The notes under the pieces: model-generated
Told to the model about the DNA's origin: nothing
The model's database searches: none
The model's input: the letters and a program-made list of their open reading frames with translations, nothing else
Assembly: GCA_012184525.1 (NCBI GenBank)
Contig: WOFQ01000139.1
Location: forward strand, 1-29,066
Source: Xenoacremonium recifei
Lineage: Eukaryota > Ascomycota > Sordariomycetes > Hypocreales > Nectriaceae
Direction of reading: 5' to 3'
DNA: 29,066 bases
In this document: positions 22,154 through 29,066 of the stretch, piece by piece
Position numbering within the stretch: the stretch's first letter is position 1
Layout of the letters: each line of letters opens with the position of its first letter
Program-made: the position numbers and the translations under genes

Positions 22154-24075
22154 TCAGCGAAATCTCTTCTTGTGATGGATCTTCTCCTCCCAGCATCGGT
22201 TGACAGCATCCGAGACAATCTGTCCGTCGCTGAGCGTGATACGGCCAATGAAGAACACCTTGACGTTGTGTTCGACTGTGACCAGTTTCGAGTAGTTGAC
22301 TCGAGATTCCTTCGAGAGCTTCTCGCCGTCTTCCGTAATCTCAACCCTCACCGGAGGGAAGCCTAGTTTGGGTTCCTTGTCCAGTAGCTTGACCTTATGG
22401 CCCTTCTCATGGATGATGCCGTGCTTCTCAGGCTTTACTCCTTTCTTCTTGCACCCCTTGCCGCCGTACGTGAGAATCGGTCTGTTCGGTCAGCACTAGG
22501 ACAGAACTGAAAAGAAAAAGATTCGCAACATACACGCAAGTACAATGTCCGAGATCGTTAGCTATCACGATAAATCGACGGAAGCCGACGAAAAACTTGC
22601 CCCCGAATCTATCTCGGAATTCGCGACGATCTGAGACAGATGGGGCGCCGTCATTGATACCCTGAGGTTCTGACCAGAGAACCTTGAAGATCTAAGAACC
22701 GTAAGCGTTAGATATTCGTACATACGTCCAAGTGCCAAAACTTACCTCTCCTGGTTGGAATCGGTTGGAATGCTCTACGCGATAGCCTGCGACATAGTCA
22801 GTCGACGTTCCATCATGTCCGAGGGTAAGCCTTACGAGGATCGAGCTCTTCCATAGAGCCTTCGGTGGCGGAGATGTGAGTGCTTGAACTAGCTTTCGGG
22901 GTTGGTGGTCCCTCGTCTTCATAGTCATATCCCGTACCTGGACGAGTTAATCAATGCTCATATAAGAGAAAGTAACGGACGCACCATAGGCACTACTTGC
23001 AGACTCTCCAGCCGACCCGTATGCATAATTCCGACTGTCGGCGAGAGCGGCTTGGTATGCCGCATCGTCTTCGTCTTCAGGTGTGATGTTCTGAGAATAT
23101 TGACCGCTCCTAGATCCTATCGATCGCAAACAGTCGGTGAGTCTATGATCCATCCTGAATTTTAGAATTGTGTTCTCGAGGTTACGTACTGGTCGTCGAC
23201 GAGTAGCCACTATCAGTGCTATACGATGAGGCGGTGCCACCTGCAATTGTGAATTGGGGTACAAAATGAGTAAGGATATGTGTTTTGCTTACCAGCTGCC
23301 TGCTGATCTGGGTACGAGTAGAATTGTCCTGTGGCGGGATCGTAGTCTAATTCAAAACTTCAGAGAATTGCCGTGAGTCTAACACGAGCCGACTTACACT
23401 GGTCTCCCGTATTTCCCCCTGCATGGCGATCAGAGGAATGCGTAGCGTCAGCCCGACCTGCTGCTGCAACGGCAGCGGCGGCAGCAGCAGCCTCGTCCTC
23501 CTCGGCATAAGAGCGTCCCTTGCCCTTGGATCGACCGGTCGACTTGGTGGTGGCTTTGGATTTGCTCCGAGAGCTGCCACTTACAGTGTATTCTGCTGCT
23601 ATGTCAGGCTCGAACGTCAGCTTGCGACAGTCAAAGCGCCGTCGGAGACACGCAAGGGAGGCACGAAAAGCGCCTGCGATCCCCGCGCAAGTTAAACATA
23701 CTGTGTACATCGTATGCAGTTGCAGCGCCGGGCGTCTCTAGCCCTAGCCCCGCGATGCCCGCCGTAATGTCATCTTCAGCTGTTTCTCGCGGAGTCGTCT
23801 CGTCCGTTTGGGCCGGCTCAGCCCACTCCGTGTCAAAGCTACCTTTACAGCATACAAGTCAATATCATGTCAAATGGTAACGAGAAGCGACAGGGAAAGC
23901 ACACGGCGAAAATGAGGCAAGAACAGTATGGCGCCGAACCGCCGTAAGAAATGAGTCTAGACGCACCGTCCGCTTTCTGGCGTTGGCGGTAGTATCGTTC
24001 ATAGTCGGGACTCCAGATCCAGTCCGACCAATCGCCATGTCGGCGAGATTTCTTTGGCTTGTTGCTAGCATACAT
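22154..24075 (-). CDS. DUF6590-domain protein, ten exons
   Basis: A fungal protein of unknown function. Assembled exons: 24075-23967, 23842-23702, 23598-23398, 23346-23293, 23240-23190, 23116-22985, 22937-22836, 22786-22746, 22691-22534 and 22481-22154. All nine introns are GT..AG, 47-124 nt. The joined frame is 1317 nt (438 residues) and closes with TGA. The start has a perfect GCCACCATG context. The N-terminus (GDWSDWIWSPDYERYYRQR) resembles the WSxWxWxxxxxxYY opening seen in many DUF6590 proteins. Residues about 40-263 are low-complexity: acidic, an Ala run, Lys/Ser-rich SKSKATTKSTGRSKGKG, then Tyr/Gly/Ser-rich (YYDPATGQFYSYPDQ). The DUF6590 domain spans about 264-420: RFQPGEIFKVLWSEPQG, RRFIVIANDLGHCTC, PILTYGGKGC, and RVNYSKLVTVEHNVKVFFIG. 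Introns 1-7 are all phase 1. Splice sites are predictions; intron 2 has a tandem TAG-CAG-CAG acceptor, so exon 3 could start 3 or 6 nt later. Confidence 0.87.
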
Positions 24076-26154
24076 GGTGGCATCTTGCGGCCAGACGTCC
24101 ACGGGAGCCCAGACGGAAGCGATGGGGGCCCAGAATGCGATGGAAGCGCTCCCCAGAGAATCTCAACGACGCTTGGTGGTGAAGTAGCAAGAGAGCGCAA
24201 GGCTCCAAGCTTTCTCGGCCGCTGGCGACAATGGATGGTGGGGGGTTTTGTAGGATGGAGGGGGGACCAGGCCGAGACCACGGGCAGGGAAAAAGGGTCA
24301 GGAGTCCCTGGACAGACCAAGACCGGACACCCTATGCGGCTCAAATTTTTTGTGTATGTAAAAGAGCGCTGCGGCAACAGAGACAGACTGGACGGAGTCG
24401 TACGGAGGGGGATTGCAGCGTGCGTCCGCGTTGGGTCCCCCTCAGACCTGTTGTAGGATGCGTTGGCACCGGGTCGCCGCTCGCTGTTATTGGGATGTCT
24501 GAGGGCCGGCCTCTCTTTGGCCGTTGACGATGGAGGGTGTCCCGCTCTCGCGCTGCAGTGCGCAGGGCAGCAGCAGCAGCAGACTGCAGGCAGTCAGATC
24601 AGAAGCCCTCTGGCTAATAGAATCAGTGCAATCGTCGGCCTGGATCCCTGGCGGCCCGTCCGAGCAGGCAGGCGTCTCCTTGCGTGCGTGCGTGACGGCA
24701 GACGGCTGAAGGCGAGAAGACAACGAGCGGATGTCCTGAAGCCGAGGAAGACAGGACGGGTGAGGGTTCGAAGGAGCGGGCGGCACAAGGCCAGCTTATC
24801 AGTCGTCTGGCCTCGCGTCTGTTGTCCGCTGCCGCGTTCTCTTTAATAATATGCCGCGCAGTTCGGACGGAGAAGGGGAGCCAGGAAGCGTCAGGGAGAC
24901 CACCAGCAGTAGTCCCGTCTCGCCTTCGCGCGCATGACCCCCCCGTCAACGTCCCCCGTATGGGTGTCTCCAGTGATGATGCATCCTCGCTGGACACTGC
25001 CGCTGTAGTGCTTGTGTCGCGGCGGCTGAACCATGCCATGCCATGCCATGCTGGGCCATCTGGGAGTGTCCGCCGCTGAGCCCACGGGAGGGAGTGCAGC
25101 CATGAGCGAGCTGCTCCGAGAGAGGCCCCAGCACAGCAAGGGAGTGGAGAGCGCAGCGTCTCGTTCAGGCATCGGGAGCTGGTTGGCGTGCTGTCGGCTG
25201 GTGTTGGTGGGTGGGCTGTGTGATGGCGAGGAAGTAGAGTTACATATTTCAACTTGACCAACCTGACCTGTCATTCGGAGAATCCATCCATGGAGGGCCC
25301 ACTTGCAGCCGTCCACGTTCTTGCCCCCTCAGCGCTGACTAGCCCTACCCTAAGCCTAAGGTAGCTGGCCTCCACCCGGAATTCACCCATTCGCTTACCC
25401 TGGAGACAACCGTATAAAGCCGAGAGTCCTTCCCTTTGGCGAATGATGGGATGCCGGTGTTCATGGCCAGTGGACCTGTCAGCGCGGAAGACTCGTGCCA
25501 GCCCAGTCGGCTTATCCGTGCTTCTCTCCGCGGCCGCTAATATATCACACCCGCTGTGGGAGCTAATAGAGGGCCGCCAGACAGCCCCGTCAGGCCCCGG
25601 GAGCCGCACCTGGACAGTGGCTCTTCAGAAGCTCCAGTGGCCTCCACCCGCTAGACACTGGCTGGACCGCGCTGGGGCTTCCCGTCCCGTCCATTAATGC
25701 GACTGCTCACATTCGCGCAGTCAAGGTGAGGAGAGGACCAGGCCGAGGAAGACGACGTGTACGTACCTCGCGCGCTCGCTTGTCTGTCTCAGTTGCGCCA
25801 GCTGCTGCGTCGCTCGCTTCACTTTTGGCGTCCATTCGCTTCGAGCCGTGCTGGCGGACGGGAAGCTGTTCTTCTGCAATCTCCTCGCTCCCGTTGGCTG
25901 GCCATATCCCGTCGCGTCCAGTCAGCAAGCGCAAGCACCGAACCCGACCCCGACCCCGACCAGCACGGCACGGAAAGAACGATACACAGCACCAAGTGCC
26001 TACCGACCTCCTTCCGATAAACCTCCCCAGCCCAGCTCAGGTCGCTCGATCCCACAAACTCAAAGCCAACGTCAACGTCCCGTCAACACCAACAACGCCT
26101 TTAACGAATCATCCATCGCCGCCGTCTCCGTCTCCGTCTCCGTCCATCACGCCG
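24076..26154. promoter_or_regulatory. Long divergent promoter region (DUF6590 / polyproline genes)
   Basis: About 2.1 kb separates the two divergent starts, counting to the upstream ORF of the right-hand gene. I found no gene: the longest minus frame (25261-24623) opens with TTG and has no domain. It contains (CCATG)4 at 25031-25050, (CCCGAC)3 at 25943-25960 and CCGTCT repeats at 26122-26145. The last few hundred bases before 26229 are C-rich with short tandem repeats and few ATGs, as expected of a 5' leader. An open frame runs from 25848 into the polyproline gene but has no ATG before 26229. Confidence 0.5.
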
Positions 26155-26214
26155 ATGCCACCGCGAGGCATGAACCATGCCAACTCCAGCGCCCGTCTCG
26201 AGTCCGTCCCCTAG
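26155..26214 (+). promoter_or_regulatory. Upstream ORF (19 codons) of the polyproline gene
   Basis: ATG at 26155 opens a 19-codon frame (MPPRGMNHANSSARLESVP) that stops with TAG at 26212-26214, 14 nt before the main start at 26229 and in a different frame. A further ATG at about 26179 opens a third frame that overlaps the main start. If the transcript begins upstream of 26155, these ATGs should lower or condition translation of the main protein. Transcript ends are unknown. Confidence 0.45.
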
Positions 26215-26228
26215 TCGCCTCCAGCTCC

Positions 26229-28871
26229 ATGGACACCGCCGTGCACGTCGAGGCTCGTCTCCCGCTTCCCCTGCCTCCGGATGGCCACGCATTCGAGCCA
26301 GCCGCTGGTGATGCGTCCCCGGCCTTCATTCGTCTCACCGAGGATGATGACGACGTGCCCGCTTTTGACCATGTCAACGGTAAGCTGGACAGCGATGTCT
26401 CGCAGCTCCAGGGCGACGAGTCCGACAGCATCGCCAGTCCGCCATCGCCAGAACACGTCCCAGTATCGCGTTTTCCTCCTCCACCACCGCCGCCTCCTCC
26501 TGCCTCGAAATCCGGCCATGTGGCTCCCTCTGGTTTGACATCTCAGATGCTCTCTCATCCTTCTCCTCCGCCGCCGCCGCCGCCGCCGCCGCCACCAGAC
26601 TTCAATAAGAAGACAGATGCCTCCCAACGGAATGGTTTCCCTCATCCTCCGCCGCCGCCACCGCCGCCATCTACCTCCAAGGACGTTCCCGGGGTTAACC
26701 AACGGCCTCAAGCAAACTCCAAGGTGCATCCTGCTCCTCCTCCACCTCCTCCGCCGCCACCGTCCAGCCAGGGTACCGATGGGCAACGCCAACCGGGATT
26801 CCCTCCTCCGCCACCGCCGCCGCCTCCTCCATCCGACCGTGATAATACACCCCGAGCTCCTCGAGGTCCTCATGTGCCAATGCCGCCTCCAACGGCTCCT
26901 CCGCCGTCTCCATCAGTGATAGTCGAACTTGCCCCGGGTAGCAATGCGCCGTCCCCCCAGACTCCAATCCCCATAACAAGAATCGGTACGAAGCAGCGCC
27001 CACCGAAGGACAAACTCCCGAGCATTCCAACATCTGAGGAGAGGTCTTACCGGTCCAGGGATCGCCATGGCAGAAGGAAGCATTCCAAACATCATCGTTA
27101 TTACCGTGATAGATATCCTTCTGCGTCTGGTTCGTCGACATACTCAAACACGCGTCCAACTAGCCCGTCTTCCGACTCGGATGGCTCATCTGAGGAAGAC
27201 CCAATCGCGTATCGAAATGCTAGACAGTTCCCGCCGCTCCTGCCTGCCGCGCCTGCGTTCCAATCCTCGTCGTTCCAGGACAACAAAGCCTCAATCACAA
27301 ACAGGATCACCTCTTGGGTAGCTCACTACGAACGCATGCAGAGCCCGCGCAGAGATTCACCAGCCGATGCCGCGTCGAGGGCTCGGTCTCGGAGATCAAA
27401 CGCCCCGGAGGATGATGGGTCTTCTTCCGCATCCTCGGATGTTTCCGAGGGCGAGGTTGAGATGCTATGGACTCAGCTCAAAGAAAAGAGGGCCAAATTG
27501 AACGACATCAAATCTCAGATGGCAGGCAGGCGGAAGGAATTGCGGGAGCTTCGGCGCAAAAAGGATGATGCCGACAACGCCTTCATGAGCGTCATTCGTC
27601 CAATCCTCGTCAGTCAGAGAGGTCTCCTACACACGCCGCCGAATCTCTTGGATCGACGCTTGGCAGACATGCAAAGCTTGCGCAATGAGTACCACTTCTT
27701 GGAGTCCAACTACGAAGTCCTGGAGCTTATGCTGGACGAAGAGGAAGAGGGGCTCAACAATCTCGAGACGCGGTTCTTCAGCCTGTTGGCAGCGGGTCGT
27801 GCGCGCCCCGAGAACTTGGCTTCTTCGCAAGGTGACTCTGAGCAGCAAGAACTCGAGTTCTTCAGGAATATGCCGCTTATCTTGAAGGGCATCTCACCTG
27901 AAGGACCCCCAGAAAATGTGCACCCTCTCTACTTGGAGCTATCATCGGCCGTTGGAGACCTTGAAAACGCAAAGGAGGATCTAGATGATCTTCTCTACAT
28001 CCGGGATGAATACCAATATGACCTGGATATGAGAGCGAAGACTGGCAAAAGGCTGAGCGAGGATGCCGAGGAATGGCTTGCGGAGTTCCCAACCGAGAAG
28101 GCTAGGTTAATGGACAACGTTGCGCGATTGACGGATGCGGTGGCGAACCTCAAGGATGCATGCGAGCGACAGGGAGTTATGCGAAAACACATCTCCTCTC
28201 GGATGGCTTACCTCTTATACCCCAATGAGCCTTACGAAGACCTCGATCTGGACAGCAAGGAAGAGATCTTGGCTAATCACCCGGACCTCTCTCATGAGAC
28301 TTTTACGGTGCTTCTGTCCCAGCCGGACTATTTATTGACTGAAGGAGTCCCTCCTACGGCCATGGAATCACTAAAAGCGGCCACGAAGCTTCCAGACGAG
28401 GATGAGGAGAAGCGGAAGAAGGTTTACCACGCTACAAAGGAGTGCGCCATCGATCGACTGATGCAAGATCACAAGAAAGGAGGCAAGGCGGACTTTGTGA
28501 ACCGCTGGCTTCTGCAGCAACTGCGAACGTCGCCGCTGGAAGCGCTACGGTTGCATTCAACGTTTGTCAGCACACAGTCACTCAAAATCCGGGACTCCTG
28601 GCGGTGGCAGAACGACGTGCTACACTACTGGTGGTCGGACACAAAGCCGCTCAAAGCAGAAGGGTCGGATTACCTCGGGAGCGAACTATCGGAGTATGCA
28701 TCGCGAATCGGAACGCCGGAACTCTCGCGTGCAGCCACAGATGGCGCCGGCGTCAAGAAAGTCTACAGCGGAGAGTGGGAAAACGACACAAAGACATTGC
28801 AGGGAGAGCCAGCTTCATTTTCTCAGTCATACCCCACAGTTGGACACTTTCCCGCTGCATTTCTGAGTTGA
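26229..28871 (+). CDS. Uncharacterised polyproline / coiled-coil protein (FH1-like region, no FH2)
   Basis: An intronless frame of 880 residues from the first in-frame ATG (26229); the frame is open further upstream but has no ATG. I do not recognise the family. Residues 1-75 are acidic and Pro-rich (RLTEDDDDVPAFDH). Residues about 80-230 hold five proline runs of 9, 11, 8, 9 and 10, reminiscent of formin FH1 regions that bind profilin or SH3/WW domains. Parts look duplicated: TDASQRNGFP (from residue 129) and TDGQRQPGFP (from 183) each precede a run. Residues about 270-325 are Arg/His/Ser-rich (RSRDRHGRRKHSKHHRYY) then Ser/Asp-rich. From about 409 to 640 there are several probable coiled coils (TQLKEKRAKLNDIKSQMAGR). 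A more ordered C-terminal segment (about 740-810; NRWLLQQLRTSPLEAL, SWRWQNDVLHYWW) may be the conserved core. There is no formin FH2 domain. A cytoskeletal or scaffold role is inference only. Confidence 0.85.
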   Translation: MDTAVHVEARLPLPLPPDGHAFEPAAGDASPAFIRLTEDDDDVPAFDHVNGKLDSDVSQLQGDESDSIASPPSPEHVPVSRFPPPPPPPPPASKSGHVAPSGLTSQMLSHPSPPPPPPPPPPPDFNKKTDASQRNGFPHPPPPPPPPSTSKDVPGVNQRPQANSKVHPAPPPPPPPPPSSQGTDGQRQPGFPPPPPPPPPPSDRDNTPRAPRGPHVPMPPPTAPPPSPSVIVELAPGSNAPSPQTPIPITRIGTKQRPPKDKLPSIPTSEERSYRSRDRHGRRKHSKHHRYYRDRYPSASGSSTYSNTRPTSPSSDSDGSSEEDPIAYRNARQFPPLLPAAPAFQSSSFQDNKASITNRITSWVAHYERMQSPRRDSPADAASRARSRRSNAPEDDGSSSASSDVSEGEVEMLWTQLKEKRAKLNDIKSQMAGRRKELRELRRKKDDADNAFMSVIRPILVSQRGLLHTPPNLLDRRLADMQSLRNEYHFLESNYEVLELMLDEEEEGLNNLETRFFSLLAAGRARPENLASSQGDSEQQELEFFRNMPLILKGISPEGPPENVHPLYLELSSAVGDLENAKEDLDDLLYIRDEYQYDLDMRAKTGKRLSEDAEEWLAEFPTEKARLMDNVARLTDAVANLKDACERQGVMRKHISSRMAYLLYPNEPYEDLDLDSKEEILANHPDLSHETFTVLLSQPDYLLTEGVPPTAMESLKAATKLPDEDEEKRKKVYHATKECAIDRLMQDHKKGGKADFVNRWLLQQLRTSPLEALRLHSTFVSTQSLKIRDSWRWQNDVLHYWWSDTKPLKAEGSDYLGSELSEYASRIGTPELSRAATDGAGVKKVYSGEWENDTKTLQGEPASFSQSYPTVGHFPAAFLS
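26568..26591 (+). repeat. (CCG)8 coding microsatellite
   Basis: Eight perfect CCG codons encode most of the 11-proline run in the polyproline protein. The other four runs use mixed CCT, CCA and CCG codons, so this run looks most recently expanded and most likely to vary in length. Confidence 0.9.
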
Positions 28872-28972
28872 TGGGCTTTTTGGCGTTTTCGAGCATATGA
28901 TGCAGATGTTTCCTGTTCCTTTTGTTCACATTTCACACCTCATTTGATCTTATCGTCATGTTTTTTTTGTTA
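28872..28972 (+). other. Presumed 3' flank of the polyproline gene
   Basis: About 100 nt follow the TGA stop. The sequence becomes T-rich (TTTTGTTCACATTTCACACC), as expected of a fungal 3' untranslated region. No poly(A) signal can be assigned with confidence. Confidence 0.4.
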
Positions 28973-29019
28973 CCCCCCCCCCCCCCCCCCCCCTCTCTCT
29001 CTTTTTTTTTTTTTTTTTT
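28973..29019. repeat. Poly-C (21), CT repeat and poly-T (18) low-complexity tract
   Basis: C21 (28973-28993) is followed by alternating CT to 29001 and T18 (29002-29019), then GT- and T-rich sequence to the window end. Such tracts often stop assemblies and have unreliable lengths. It may be a real pyrimidine tract or a contig-end artefact, like the poly-G at the other end. Confidence 0.9.
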
Positions 29020-29066
29020 GTGGTTGTGTTTTGTTTTTTTTTTTTTGTGTTTTTATGGAGTTGGTG

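Noticed and set aside
22692..23701. Introner-like elements as the source of the many DUF6590 introns
   Set aside because: I compared introns 3-7 by eye; apart from splice sites they share no extended similarity, so they are not recent copies of one element.
20118..24075. SDR and neighbours as a secondary-metabolite cluster
   Set aside because: No polyketide synthase, peptide synthetase, terpene cyclase, P450 or transporter gene is present in the window.
25031..25050. (CCATG)4 as a possible CRISPR-like or regulatory array
   Set aside because: It is a short perfect pentamer microsatellite with no spacers; CRISPR arrays are not expected in a fungal nuclear genome.
24623..25261. 212-codon minus-strand frame in the divergent promoter region
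   Set aside because: It opens with TTG and has no recognisable domain; it overlaps other frames on both strands.
25848..26228. 127-codon N-terminal extension of the polyproline protein
   Set aside because: The frame is open but starts at GTG and has no ATG before 26229; the sequence is repeat-rich like a 5' leader.

Overview
The window looks like nuclear DNA of a filamentous ascomycete (Pezizomycotina, possibly Eurotiomycetes, though the class is a guess). Genes on both strands are broken by short introns of 47-124 nt with GT..AG ends, plus one of 215 nt. Start codons sit in Kozak-like contexts. The protein families fit too: fungal transportin, a PAC4-type proteasome chaperone, an N2227/CARNMT1 methyltransferase, a classical SDR and a DUF6590 protein.

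Layout: (1) 1-69 is an uninterrupted run of 69 G, probably a contig edge or sequencing artefact. (2) 70-12431 is a gene-poor stretch of about 12.4 kb. Its many short open frames look like chance; it holds a pair of diverged LTR-like repeats, simple repeats and a tRNA-like element near 11.1 kb. (3) 12432-15377 (-) encodes transportin/Kap104 in three exons. (4) 17254-17741 (-) encodes a PAC4-like proteasome assembly chaperone and is divergent from (5) 18371-19884 (+), a CARNMT1-like S-adenosylmethionine methyltransferase. (6) 20118-21043 (-) is an SDR oxidoreductase, convergent with the methyltransferase. (7) 22154-24075 (-) is a ten-exon gene ending in a DUF6590 domain; I assembled it exon by exon. 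(8) 26229-28871 (+) is an intronless gene for an unrecognised 880-residue protein with five long polyproline runs and a coiled-coil C-terminal half. (9) 28973-29019 is a C21 / CT / T18 low-complexity tail at the window end.

The genes do not form a pathway or biosynthetic cluster. They are mostly housekeeping functions (nuclear import, proteasome assembly, methylation) plus two fungal proteins of unknown role. The most interesting points are the DUF6590 gene, with seven consecutive phase-1 introns and six symmetric exons; the FH1-like polyproline/coiled-coil orphan, with a short upstream ORF 14 nt before its start; a stop-free 54-nt intron near the 3' end of the transportin gene; and the long gene-poor flank. 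I saw no CRISPR array, rRNA, intact transposon or viral gene.
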